Assembly: GCA_030613505.1 (NCBI GenBank)
Contig: JAUWLW010000031.1
Span: 1 to 35,294 of the forward strand
Source of the DNA: Candidatus Zixiibacteriota bacterium
GTDB lineage: Bacteria; RBG-13-66-14; B26-G2; WVWN01
DNA length: 35,294 nucleotides
Direction of reading: 5' to 3'
Positions 15,129 to 23,562 of the stretch are shown one piece after another; within the stretch, counting starts at the first letter, position 1, and every line of letters begins with the position of its first letter. A model generated the notes under the pieces. That model saw only the letters and a list, made by a program, of their open reading frames with translations. It did not search any database and was not told the origin of the DNA. Both the position numbers and the translations under genes were made by a program.

Positions 15129-15257
15129 TTAGCGAGTTTCGGTGAAAGTCGCTTTGATAGCTCCTATCGGCCTTTCGACAACGGTGCTCGCTACTACCAA
15201 CGCCGCGAGGACCGCTAACATCACGATCAATATCACTGCGGCTATCTTCTTATTCAT
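15129..15257 (-). CDS. Small single-pass membrane peptide, 42 residues
   Basis: A short ORF with an ATG at 15257, a CGGAGG ribosome binding site 7 nt upstream and stop TAA at 15129. The peptide starts MNKKIAAVILIVML, has one hydrophobic helix (about 5-27) with a positive-inside KK, and ends in a short hydrophilic tail (VERPIGAIKATFTETR). A dedicated terminator follows at 15065-15090. It lies 63 nt downstream of the GT4 gene on the same strand and is probably the last gene of that operon. No homologue was recognised. The good ribosome binding site, clean topology and terminator argue for a real gene. It could be a small accessory subunit of the membrane enzymes upstream, which is inference. 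Confidence 0.65.
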   Translation of the reverse strand: MNKKIAAVILIVMLAVLAALVVASTVVERPIGAIKATFTETR

Positions 15258-15320
15258 GCGTTACCTCCGAGTGAACCTCGGTATTAGTATTCATAAAGGC
15301 TCTACGGTTACAATTTTAGC

Positions 15321-16520
15321 CTATTTTAACCCTTTGTGCAAGTCTTTTCGCCTTTGGACGGCCTCCCGTAGGTACCCTTCGAGTATTTCGCAATGCTGGC
15401 GCCACCCGAATTCCTGTTTGACGATTTCTTCGCCGTAGCGCCCCATTTCTTGGGGGTTTTCGGCCCGGGCGAGGCCGGCCAGGCGATCCGCGAACGCGCC
15501 GGCGTCTCCGGCCGGAACGAGGTATCCCGAACGCCCTTCCTCCACCATTTCGTCGAGTACCGGGTACCGGCTCGAGACGACGGGTAGGCCGCTGGCCAAA
15601 CACTCGAGAACCTTCGTCGGCGCCCAGAAGAAGCCGAAATCGCGTAGCGGGGGGTAGTAGGCGTCGTTGAAGGGAGCAACCGCGGCGTCGGCTGCGGCCA
15701 TCACGTACGGTAGTTCGCGGTGCCGGCGCCACCCTAAGAATCGGGCCGCACGCGCGACGCCGAGTTTTTTGATTTCGTCTTCGACACGGGGCCGTTCGTC
15801 GCCGTCTCCCACTATCCAGAACAAGGCCTTCGGCGCCGCCTCGACGGTTCGAGCGATTATGGCCGGAAGGTCACGCGCTCCCTGCCACGGCCGGAAGGAC
15901 CCCACGAATAAAATGACGAACCGGCCCGTGCCGCCGGCTTTTTCGCGAAAAGATCTCGCGCGCGGCGAGGCGGCCAGCGCGGATGAAAACTGTTCTTCGT
16001 TGACGCCCCAGATTATCTTTCGCGCTCTGGCCCGGGCGATAGGCCGGACGATATTGACGTTCGGCGCGCAGGCGCCGTCGGCTCGAGCGAACTGCCGGTC
16101 CACCCACCATTCCAGGATTTTGGCGCGGTAGGTCCCGGCGAGCCGCCACCGGTACGTTACTTCTTCAACGTGGGGGCCGTTTACTTCGACGTAGTAGGGG
16201 AGCTTCTTCGTCGCGGCGAAGAGGTAGCCGAGGCCGTTGAGCGTCAAGTACCTTTCCATGACGACGTCGTAGCGGCCCGGTAACAAACGGGCGAGGATGA
16301 GCGCGGCCATTAAGTTGCACTTCACGCCCGCGAGCCGCGAGCGTCGCCTGAATATCGATACGCCGTCACGCTTCTCTTGCGCGGGTAACCCGGCGGCCGC
16401 GGCGGACACCAGCGTGACGTGGTGGCCGCGTCGCGCTAAGCCGCGAGCCACTTCCCAGGTGTGGACCGCGCCGGCGTGGGACGCCGGGACGTCTTCGTTC
16501 GAAAAATATATTATCCTCAA
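15321..16520 (-). CDS. GT4-family glycosyltransferase (GT-B fold)
   Basis: The product has 399 residues. The N-terminal half begins MRIIYFSNEDVPASHAGAVH, with a substrate-side loop typical of GT4 enzymes and EVARGLARRGHHVTLVS. The C-terminal half contains the nucleotide-sugar site: FVILFVGSFRPWQGARDL (about 202-219), a VGDGDERP turn, and PTKVLECLASGLPVVSS (about 305-321) with the conserved Glu. It should transfer a sugar from an NDP-sugar to a lipid-linked or polysaccharide acceptor at the cytoplasmic face. The gene overlaps the upstream GT-C gene by 4 nt (ATGA), so translation is probably coupled. With the GT-C, YfhO and phosphatase-fold genes it forms a surface-glycan cluster. Donor and acceptor cannot be told from the sequence. 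Confidence 0.9.
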   Translation of the reverse strand: MRIIYFSNEDVPASHAGAVHTWEVARGLARRGHHVTLVSAAAAGLPAQEKRDGVSIFRRRSRLAGVKCNLMAALILARLLPGRYDVVMERYLTLNGLGYLFAATKKLPYYVEVNGPHVEEVTYRWRLAGTYRAKILEWWVDRQFARADGACAPNVNIVRPIARARARKIIWGVNEEQFSSALAASPRARSFREKAGGTGRFVILFVGSFRPWQGARDLPAIIARTVEAAPKALFWIVGDGDERPRVEDEIKKLGVARAARFLGWRRHRELPYVMAAADAAVAPFNDAYYPPLRDFGFFWAPTKVLECLASGLPVVSSRYPVLDEMVEEGRSGYLVPAGDAGAFADRLAGLARAENPQEMGRYGEEIVKQEFGWRQHCEILEGYLREAVQRRKDLHKGLK

Positions 16521-18130
16521 TTTAACCTGTATATTTCGACCGTCGGGCCGGGGCGGTCAGCGCCGCGGAAGCGTTTTACGAAGTAGCCGTTGCCGCGCAG
16601 GAACCGCGAATATTCATCGGCCCAAGGCGCCAACGTTATCCCGTACGGCTTGGCCTGTTCGGCGTAGAAGTCGCGGTCGTCCGGCAGCGTCCGTAACGCG
16701 TAGGCCGGCCGGGGCGGGTTTGTAAAGTCCCGCAATTCGGCGACGAGGTACGTATCATATGTCTTTAGGCCGAAGGGGTAGTTAGGATTTTTTAATTGGT
16801 ACGCGTACCGGCCCGGTGAACCGCCGCCGGTTACGCGGTAATATTTTAAGAGTCTTTCGAGAGCGGGTTTGGAAGACCGAAGCGGTGGCCCGTCCACGTC
16901 CGGCGGTAGCGTTTCAACGATCACCGCCGTTTCCGGTGGAATCTCCGCGGCGACCCATTTGGCCGCGGCGGTACGCGTGTCTTCCCGCCAGGCCCAGGCA
17001 ACGTGGCTTACGTCTACGGCTAACGCGGCTCCGAAGAGAACCGCGAGGGTTACGGTTGCTATCGTTTTATAGATTCGCTTTTTTAAATTCGCGGCGCCGG
17101 CGGCTGCTGCGGCTGCGGCTATGGCTAACGGGGGTACGAGCGGCAGGAGGTGTCTGGGCGGCAGCGGCCTTATTAGCGCCGCAACTACGAAAGGCGTGGC
17201 CGCGAGCGCCGCGACGAGGGCGAAGCGGTCGCGCCGGCGAATCAGCGATACGATGCCCGCGACGGCTATTGCGACCAGCGGCCAACCTAACGTCAAGGGG
17301 AACGTCGTGCCGAAGGTGTACGCGGGCGACGGCAACCACCGGACCATTCCCGGCCGGCGCGCCATTAACGTAACGTCCGATATAAAAGTAGGCGCGTCCA
17401 GAATGGCGAACGGGCACGCCAGTAAGAACGCCGCCACGGCGGCCGCCGTCGCGGCGGCGAACGTTTTCGCTTTACCCGGCTCGTTGCGGCCGGTTAGGAA
17501 GGGGCAGGAAATTAACGCCGGCACGTACAACAATACGTGGTACTTAGCGGCTGCGGCAAGGCCGAGCATGAACCCGGATATCACGAAGTACCGCAACTTC
17601 GGTTCGCGTGCGAACCGTACGCCGTAGGCCAGCGACGCCGTGCCGAGCGCGACGGCGGCCATATCGGGAAGGGCTATAGCGCTCGCCTTCACGGCGGCGG
17701 GCGCCAACGCGACGAAGGTCGCCGCGGCAAAACCGGCGACCGTGCCAAAGGATTCCCGCGCCCAACGCCACGTCATGAAGACGGCGAGTACGCCGAAGGC
17801 CGAAGAGACGGCGCGGCCGATGAAGTAAAAGAGGCTTGGCTCGTGCCAATATAAGTTAGCGAAAGCGGCGGCGGTGTTTACGAACCCCGCTACTTTGGCG
17901 ATCACGAAGTAACAGGCAAACGCCAAGAAGTTTAAATATATGACGAGCGTTCCGGGCCACGTAAAGAGACCCGGGTTAAGTTCGCCCGCGCCGATGCGGA
18001 GCGCCCGCTCGACGATTTGGAACTCGTCGGCTTGATAGTGGTAGGGGAGTTGTGCCGCGGCCAGCACAAACCTAAGTGCTAACGCGGAGGCCGCGATCGC
18101 CCACAACGCCCGGCTACGTTTTTTCGACAC
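16517..18130 (-). CDS. GT-C membrane glycosyltransferase (ArnT/PMT-like)
   Basis: The product has 537 residues with about ten to twelve hydrophobic helices in the first 400 and a soluble C-terminal part. The first periplasmic loop has YHYQADEFQIVERA (about 30-43). The Asp-Glu pair there is the usual catalytic or metal-site position in GT-C enzymes that use polyprenyl-phosphate sugars (dolichol-type mannosyltransferases, ArnT). LPPRHLLPLVPPLA (about 322-335) resembles the late conserved loop of the family. It probably transfers a sugar from a lipid-phosphate donor on the periplasmic side. It overlaps the upstream YfhO gene by 17 nt and the downstream GT4 gene by 4 nt, so the three are tightly coupled. 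The acceptor is unknown. Confidence 0.85.
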   Translation of the reverse strand: MSKKRSRALWAIAASALALRFVLAAAQLPYHYQADEFQIVERALRIGAGELNPGLFTWPGTLVIYLNFLAFACYFVIAKVAGFVNTAAAFANLYWHEPSLFYFIGRAVSSAFGVLAVFMTWRWARESFGTVAGFAAATFVALAPAAVKASAIALPDMAAVALGTASLAYGVRFAREPKLRYFVISGFMLGLAAAAKYHVLLYVPALISCPFLTGRNEPGKAKTFAAATAAAVAAFLLACPFAILDAPTFISDVTLMARRPGMVRWLPSPAYTFGTTFPLTLGWPLVAIAVAGIVSLIRRRDRFALVAALAATPFVVAALIRPLPPRHLLPLVPPLAIAAAAAAAGAANLKKRIYKTIATVTLAVLFGAALAVDVSHVAWAWREDTRTAAAKWVAAEIPPETAVIVETLPPDVDGPPLRSSKPALERLLKYYRVTGGGSPGRYAYQLKNPNYPFGLKTYDTYLVAELRDFTNPPRPAYALRTLPDDRDFYAEQAKPYGITLAPWADEYSRFLRGNGYFVKRFRGADRPGPTVEIYRLN

Positions 18131-20516
18131 GTGCGTGCTTAAGCCGGCGCAGCGTTAGGACGGTTATTCCGGTTAGCGCCGCGACCCAGGTAAGAAGTGA
18201 TATCGCGAGGCCGGCGTAAAAATACTTCGGCCTATAATCGAATGTTACGGTATGCCGACCCGCCGGTACGATGACCGCCCGCGAGATTACGTTCGCGCGG
18301 TGTATATCCGTTTTTTGGCCGTCGATTTTCGCTGTCCAACCCGGATAAAATAATTCATCCAAGCACAAAAGCGACGGCCCCTCGAGCCGACAGCGGACGG
18401 CGAGCGGCGTGCGGCGCTCCAGTAGTACCGGTGCCTGCGGAGTTCCCCCCGGCTCAAATCCCTTAGGTTCCGCGGCGAGGATTACAGCGCGGTTTGGGTC
18501 GAACTCGTCGCTGAGCATCATTCCCAACGCCGCGTCGTCGCCTTCGACCAATCGGTATTCCGTTACCGCTCGAACTCGAGTTGCCGCGTGGACGTTCGCG
18601 TACACGTAATATGGCGGTACGTGCGCAACGGGCGCGATTCCGTCGCCGCGCCACGGCGTCAAGCGCACGAAGTACTTTATACCGTACGCGCCGAATATTT
18701 TCGTATCGGGTGCCGTCGGCCTCGCGAACCGCTTACCGCCCGGTTCCGGCGCCGTAGTATATAGGTCTTCCAATTTTTCAAAAACCCGAACCGCGTAGCC
18801 GGGGCGGAGCGACGCTCGCGGAACGAGTAAGTCGTAACCCCAAATAGCGTGCGTGTTTTCATGGATAAGGCCCAGGCCCAGTTGTTTATTAGGGCCGAGT
18901 GAGAAACCGCTCGAGTAGATTCGTGCGTCCGCCGGCCGTCCGAAAGCCGCGGTGACCGGGGGAGGTTTATTGACCAGCGCGGCCGGAACGGTGGGGTTTA
19001 GGCCCGCGCCGTAACGGTAGAGGTCGGCCGCAGTTATTATTATAAATATGTACGGGGCGGCTGCTGCTACGGCGCGGTTGCGGCGCGCCCCCCAGAAGAC
19101 GACCACGGCTGCGCCCAGCACCGCGAATTGAAACCACGTCGCGCGGTTGCGGAGCCGGCTCGAGTGTGCGGCCTTTCGGAATATAGTCCTACTTTTATCC
19201 GCGTAATACTCGCGTACCGCTTCCACTTTCTTGTACCGGGACGCCGCGACCTCCGCCTTGGCGGCCGCCGTTGTCTCTATGGCGTTTTTGAGTTGGGGGA
19301 GCGTAAACCTGAAGGTTAACGCGAGGGCCGCGGCCGCTAGCGCGACGCCGAGAGCGGTCATAATGTATGCTCGGCTGCGCGACCGTACGAAGTAGTCCAG
19401 GCCGTCGCCGGCGAATACGGCGAGCGCGAGTGTCGCGTACAATAATAGTCGGCTCGGCGCGCGGAACAGGCCGAAAGGTGGTATGTATTTATAGAGTTTG
19501 AACAGCGGCGTGTGGATACCGCAAGCGAACGCCGCGGCCAGTATCGCTAATACAATGAAGAACCAACGGCGCTTTTTCGCCAGGCCGACGGCGGCCAGAA
19601 GAAGGGGGAATATGCCGACGTAAAACGCCGATTCGACGAACGAGCTTCGTCCCCAGTAGTTGTCGATTTGCGCTCCACCGAGCGGGGCGAAAGCGGGGTG
19701 GGGCGCGCGCCCGAACAGGTCCGGGAGTACCAGCTGCAGAAACTGAGGGGGCCAAAAAGAGTACTCGCCGGCGCGAGTATCGCCCGCCCGTTCGCTCAGC
19801 CGCCACAGTTCGTACGTGGGCAATAATTGCACGGCGGCGAGGGCGAGCGGCAGGGCGCCGAAACAGAGTACCGCGGTGACCGCGTTTTTCCGGGGGCGGG
19901 AGTAAATCGCCGCGTACGCCGCGGCGGCGACGACGACATAGCTCGCCAGCTGGAACTGGCCGGCGAGGAGGGCGAGCGCGCCCCCCATACCCCCGGCGAG
20001 CGCGTACCTGAAGTCCCCCGTTTTTGCGAAGCGGCCGCCGAGCCAGAATAAAGCCGGCAACCACACGCCGTTGGTCACGATGGTATAGATGCCGAACCGC
20101 GCGAGGAAGAAAGCGCTTAGCGCGAAAGTCGGCGCCGCGAGGGCCGCGGCGAGCCTACTCTGACCGAGGTCGCGGCATAGCAAGTACGTGAATATTAAGC
20201 CGGCGTATAAGTGAACCAGCAGGAATAAATTCGAGGCGGCCGGCGCCGGCAGCAACGCGAAGAGCAAAAGGGCCAGCGGGTGGGCGAAGGCACCTTGGCC
20301 TTCGGCGAAAAGCGGCGAGTTGAGGTGGGTGGACCAGAGCGGGAAGTGTCCGTCGCGGAGGGCGCGCGATAGCTCAAGCTGGGCGGGATAAGAGAAGGTC
20401 AGTGTATCTTTCGCCGCCGGGAGGTGGGCGAGAGAAACGAGTCTCGGGAAAAAAATTAAGATAAGTACGCCGAAGAAGACGAAGGGCGCGATGCGTCGAA
20501 CGGTCGCTGTTTTCAC
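18114..20516 (-). CDS. YfhO-family polytopic membrane protein
   Basis: The product has 800 residues with at least twelve hydrophobic segments, including a final helix near 770-790. The N-terminus shows the YfhO pattern: KDTLTFSYPAQLELSRALRD, GHFPLWSTHLNSPLFAEGQ (D/W/GQG-type loop residues), then PTFALSAFFLARFG. The C-terminal soluble domain ends with DELFYPGWTAKIDGQ and VIVPAGRHTVTFDYRP, both characteristic of the family. Studied YfhO relatives are GT-C-like proteins that assist lipoteichoic-acid or lipid glycosylation, so a role in decorating a surface glycan is likely. It lies 8 nt after the alkaline-phosphatase-fold gene and overlaps the next transferase. Confidence 0.88.
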   Translation of the reverse strand: MKTATVRRIAPFVFFGVLILIFFPRLVSLAHLPAAKDTLTFSYPAQLELSRALRDGHFPLWSTHLNSPLFAEGQGAFAHPLALLLFALLPAPAASNLFLLVHLYAGLIFTYLLCRDLGQSRLAAALAAPTFALSAFFLARFGIYTIVTNGVWLPALFWLGGRFAKTGDFRYALAGGMGGALALLAGQFQLASYVVVAAAAYAAIYSRPRKNAVTAVLCFGALPLALAAVQLLPTYELWRLSERAGDTRAGEYSFWPPQFLQLVLPDLFGRAPHPAFAPLGGAQIDNYWGRSSFVESAFYVGIFPLLLAAVGLAKKRRWFFIVLAILAAAFACGIHTPLFKLYKYIPPFGLFRAPSRLLLYATLALAVFAGDGLDYFVRSRSRAYIMTALGVALAAAALALTFRFTLPQLKNAIETTAAAKAEVAASRYKKVEAVREYYADKSRTIFRKAAHSSRLRNRATWFQFAVLGAAVVVFWGARRNRAVAAAAPYIFIIITAADLYRYGAGLNPTVPAALVNKPPPVTAAFGRPADARIYSSGFSLGPNKQLGLGLIHENTHAIWGYDLLVPRASLRPGYAVRVFEKLEDLYTTAPEPGGKRFARPTAPDTKIFGAYGIKYFVRLTPWRGDGIAPVAHVPPYYVYANVHAATRVRAVTEYRLVEGDDAALGMMLSDEFDPNRAVILAAEPKGFEPGGTPQAPVLLERRTPLAVRCRLEGPSLLCLDELFYPGWTAKIDGQKTDIHRANVISRAVIVPAGRHTVTFDYRPKYFYAGLAISLLTWVAALTGITVLTLRRLKHARVEKT

Positions 20517-20524
20517 CGCGGCGA

Positions 20525-22333
20525 TTATTTAATGTAACCCAAAGCGCGCAGTTTGTCTATAGTCTCCGGGTCGGTGCTGAAGGTGGGCGCCGGCGCCGGT
20601 TCCACGCTTGCCCGTATACGTTCCAGCGTAGCGAGCAGCTCCGCAACGCGTTCCGGTTTCTCGTCAACCAGGTCTTCCTTTTCGTACGGGTCCTCCGCCA
20701 GGTCGTAGTATTCGGCGGCGCCGGCCCCGTGAACGATCAACTTCTCTTCCGGCGTTACGAGCGCGTCTAACCGCCCGATTGCGTATCTGCTTTTTCTGCG
20801 CACCTCGGGTACGCATATACAATAGGCCGCGGGCGCGGGTGCCACGTTCCTAAATAGCGCCCGGCCCCGCATAGAGGAGGGGACCGGTATGCCGGCGAGG
20901 TCGAGTACGGTGGGAGCGACGTCGAGGGTAGAAGCGGCCCCCGGGGCGTCGGGAAGGGGCGGCAGGTTACCGCCCAGGTCACATATTATCAGCGGAACTT
21001 CGATCTCTTCGCGATATAGCCGGAAACCATGGTATTTGGTCCCGTGCTCGCCGAACGCTTCGCCGTGGTCCGCTACGACGACGACCGTGGTCCTTTGCGC
21101 CATTCCCATGTCGTCGAGCGCGTCGAGGAAGCGGCCGATCTCGGCGTCCATAAAAGCGATTTCGCCGTCGTAGAGCGCGGCAATACGGGCCGGTAGCTTC
21201 GGCCCGCCTTTGCCCTCGGCCCAGTTTTTATTTATCCTCTCCTGTAGAGGACGGCCGCTTAACCCGGGCGGCGCGAAGTCGGCGGGCGGGAGGTAATCGT
21301 CGTGAGGGTCGAAGTAGTGCAACCACATGAAGAAAGGCCGTTGCCGGTGGCGTTTCAACCACCTCAGCGCCGCGTCCGTGACCTCGTTCGCCGGCCTTTC
21401 GGCGCTGTTGTCATCCTTGGCGAGAAGGGATAGTTTTTCGGCCGCGGCCAACGGCATCATAGGAGACGGACGGTACCCGTCGCGAGGGGTCACCGCGTCG
21501 TCGTAGAGTTCGAACCCACGGGCGAGGGCGGTATCGCGGGCGGAGACTGAGCTGGCGGCCACGAAAGCCGCCGTAGCGTAGCCGACTTCTAGGAACTGTT
21601 CGCTCAGCGTTGGTACGTCGGGACGCAATTTCATTCCGTTTAAAACGACGCCCGTAGTCTCCGGGTAGAGTGAAGTCATAATCGTCGCGTGCGAAGGCGC
21701 CGTCAAGGGCTCCAGGCATAACGCGCGTTCGAACTTCGCCCCTGCTTCGGCCAAGCGATCGAGGTTGGGCGTTCGGGCGTCGCGGTAGCCGTAACAACCT
21801 ATGCGATCTGCACGGGTCGTATCCAGCGTAATTAGGACGACGTTGGCGCGGTCCGGCTCGAGCGGCCGCGTCCGCTCCAGCAGGTTGGAGGCCGTGAAGA
21901 CAAACAAAACGACGACGGCCGCCGCCGCAAGCGCCGTCGCGACTCGCCGGCGCCGGAGCAGCGCGGCTAAGCCGGCGCCGACAAAGGGCGCGACTATGAC
22001 GCTTATGGCCAGGGCCGCGGCCCAGGATAGTCTAGCCTGCGGCAAAGCCGCGCGCGCGGCGAACCATAGGAAAGGCGCAGCGATTGCCGCGTAAGCGGCG
22101 GGGGTAGGCTCGACGAAGGTATCCCGTCGGCGCCGTATTATCCGGAAGGCCGCTGCGTACACCCAGAATAGGGCGGCCGTAACGGCCCACGCGACGAGCG
22201 CTTCCGCGGCGACCGTGCGCCATATAGGCGGCCGTAAAACGGCGTAATTGTGGGCCAACTGCCAGGACGCCTCGAAGGCGGCGCCTAACGCTCCCGTTGC
22301 CAAGGCAGCTTGTAAATAACGGACGTTAAACAT
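20525..22333 (-). CDS. Membrane-anchored alkaline-phosphatase/sulfatase-fold enzyme with Thr at the nucleophile position
   Basis: The product has 602 residues from the ATG at 22333; a GTG at 22336 would add one residue. Four or five N-terminal helices (about 1-150) precede a periplasmic catalytic domain: VVLITLDTTRADRIGCYG with the metal Asp, the active-site stretch PLTAPSHATIMTS (about 209-221), and VVVVADHGEAFGEHG with the metal Asp-His. In true S1 sulfatases the active-site motif is CxPSR or SxPSR, with Cys/Ser converted to formylglycine. Here it reads T-A-P-S-H, so formylglycine cannot form; a threonine nucleophile is typical of phosphoethanolamine or phosphoglycerol transferases. The N-terminal membrane domain fits a phospho-group transferase. 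It is the first gene of the glycan operon and begins 12 nt after a terminator stem. Confidence 0.85.
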   Translation of the reverse strand: MFNVRYLQAALATGALGAAFEASWQLAHNYAVLRPPIWRTVAAEALVAWAVTAALFWVYAAAFRIIRRRRDTFVEPTPAAYAAIAAPFLWFAARAALPQARLSWAAALAISVIVAPFVGAGLAALLRRRRVATALAAAAVVVLFVFTASNLLERTRPLEPDRANVVLITLDTTRADRIGCYGYRDARTPNLDRLAEAGAKFERALCLEPLTAPSHATIMTSLYPETTGVVLNGMKLRPDVPTLSEQFLEVGYATAAFVAASSVSARDTALARGFELYDDAVTPRDGYRPSPMMPLAAAEKLSLLAKDDNSAERPANEVTDAALRWLKRHRQRPFFMWLHYFDPHDDYLPPADFAPPGLSGRPLQERINKNWAEGKGGPKLPARIAALYDGEIAFMDAEIGRFLDALDDMGMAQRTTVVVVADHGEAFGEHGTKYHGFRLYREEIEVPLIICDLGGNLPPLPDAPGAASTLDVAPTVLDLAGIPVPSSMRGRALFRNVAPAPAAYCICVPEVRRKSRYAIGRLDALVTPEEKLIVHGAGAAEYYDLAEDPYEKEDLVDEKPERVAELLATLERIRASVEPAPAPTFSTDPETIDKLRALGYIK

Positions 22334-22347
22334 CACGTTTTCCCGAT

Positions 22348-22371
22348 AAAAAAAAACCTCCCGAAGGGAGG
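22348..22371 (-). terminator. Intrinsic terminator of the PH-domain gene
   Basis: Read on the minus strand: CCTCCC, loop TTC, GGGAGG (22371-22357), then a tract of nine Ts (22356-22348). It ends only 15 nt before the next start codon (22333). Confidence 0.9.
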
Positions 22372-22390
22372 CGCTCCACGTTGATTACGA

Positions 22391-22870
22391 CTACGGACCT
22401 TTTACAGCCACATCCCTGGCGAACGTAACTATCTCGCTGAAGGTTGCGTGGTCCGGGACTTTATCGCACATAATCACGCCCACCTCGCGTTCGCCGTCTA
22501 CCAATAATTGGTCGCCGTGCTCGGGCGTCATCTCGATTCGTACCGTACCGTACTTATCCGTAGCTCGACTAAGCAGTTTAACGCCGACGATATTTTTGAG
22601 CGGTACCGCAACGATATTGTGGTGGGGATTAAATTGCTCGCGAATGAAACGCTCGTTGGTAATTATGAAGCGGTTTCGCCGCTTACGTTTAAAATAAATG
22701 GGGAGGAAGGCGATTATGCCGGCCAACGCTACCCACCATATCTGGACGATAATGGCGGCGGCGACGGCGAGTAGTAAAATTACTACCGATAGGATTACGG
22801 TCCTATAAATAAACGAAATGTGCTCGTAAAATATCCGTTCAACTTGTTCGGATTTGTTACCGTTCAGCAT
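22391..22870 (-). CDS. Bacterial PH-domain (YdbS/bPH2-like) membrane protein
   Basis: The product has 159 residues. Two transmembrane helices form a hairpin (about 23-43 and 46-60). They are followed by a bPH2-type domain: FIITNERFIREQ (about 73-84, the TNxR pattern), VPLKNIVGVKLLSR (about 94-107) and a C-terminal helix. YdbS-like proteins have this two-helix plus PH architecture. Their function is poorly known; some protect against peptides or support membrane integrity. The ATG at 22870 has GGAGG upstream. It is monocistronic, with a perfect consensus promoter and a strong terminator, suggesting high constitutive expression. Confidence 0.85.
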   Translation of the reverse strand: MLNGNKSEQVERIFYEHISFIYRTVILSVVILLLAVAAAIIVQIWWVALAGIIAFLPIYFKRKRRNRFIITNERFIREQFNPHHNIVAVPLKNIVGVKLLSRATDKYGTVRIEMTPEHGDQLLVDGEREVGVIMCDKVPDHATFSEIVTFARDVAVKGP

Positions 22871-22922
22871 ACGTCCTCCGTGGCACGCAGGAAGGGATTA
22901 ATAGGAGCTGCCTCCCAAAAAT

Positions 22923-22951
22923 ATTATACACGCTACCCCCTATGTTGTCAA
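22923..22951 (-). promoter_or_regulatory. Perfect consensus sigma70 promoter for the PH-domain gene
   Basis: Read on the minus strand: TTGACA (22951-22946), 17 bp, TATAAT (22928-22923). All twelve consensus positions match with ideal spacing. The leader to the ATG at 22870 is about 45 nt. Confidence 0.92.
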
Positions 22952-22968
22952 GCTAAACCTTCCACGTA

Positions 22969-23562
22969 TTAAAAATTTGTTTCGACGTTAAGGCCGGCGC
23001 GGCCTGCGTTGGCCGTTTCCCGGAGGAGGCGTTCGATTTCGGCCCGGAGGTACCGATATACGACCTCGTTTCGATAGCGTCGGAATAGCTTTTCCAAGGC
23101 AACCCGGTCCCGCGGCGGCCTTTTTGTAAAGAGAGACGGGCGCTCGAGGAAATATCCCAAGAGTTCCTTATCGTCGACCTTTATTCGGGGGAAGACGTAA
23201 AGGTCGATATATTTAGCAATAACGATTTCTTCCGCCAGGTAACCGCGAAAACTCATAGCATTGACGTCTCCGCCAGGTCGGTGTGCTTTGGCGGCGAGCG
23301 CGGTGGCCCGGTTCACTTCGTCGCTCGAGGCTGCCAGCGCTTTATTCTTCGCCAGCGAGAGGACGATCTCACGCTGGATCCAGGTCTCGACGGCCTCGCG
23401 TAAGGCTTCGCCCTCCGGCATATAGCCGGCGGCGGCGATGACGTCGGCGTCGGTGATAACCTCGCCTCCTACCGACGCCAAGACCTTCCCCCGGCATGCC
23501 CCGGCCGAGATCGCGAAGAAGATTACCAGCCCGGCGAAAGCTTTTTTGGGGATAGTGCTCAT
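22969..23562 (-). CDS. SurA_N-like periplasmic lipoprotein chaperone without PPIase domain
   Basis: The product has 197 residues. A hydrophobic N-terminus ends in ISAGAC (C23), a plausible though not ideal lipobox. The mature part begins KVLASVGGEVITDADVIAAA, the opening of the SurA/PpiC/PrsA N-terminal chaperone fold (A-VNG-x-I-T-x-x-D). A long helical segment follows with KVDDKELLGYFLERPSLF, the usual lead-in to the parvulin domain. Where the PPIase domain should follow, the sequence goes straight to the last helix (RNEVVYRYLRAEIERLL). So it looks like a mini-chaperone that lacks isomerase activity. The start overlaps the end of the GHL10 hydrolase gene by 4 nt, so the two are co-translated, perhaps as partner and cargo. 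Confidence 0.75.
   Translation of the reverse strand: MSTIPKKAFAGLVIFFAISAGACRGKVLASVGGEVITDADVIAAAGYMPEGEALREAVETWIQREIVLSLAKNKALAASSDEVNRATALAAKAHRPGGDVNAMSFRGYLAEEIVIAKYIDLYVFPRIKVDDKELLGYFLERPSLFTKRPPRDRVALEKLFRRYRNEVVYRYLRAEIERLLRETANAGRAGLNVETNF

Noticed and set aside
19489-20064. 191-codon minus-strand ORF within the YfhO gene
   Set aside because: It is an overlapping alternate frame in a clear YfhO family protein, with arginine-rich low-complexity sequence and no start signal.
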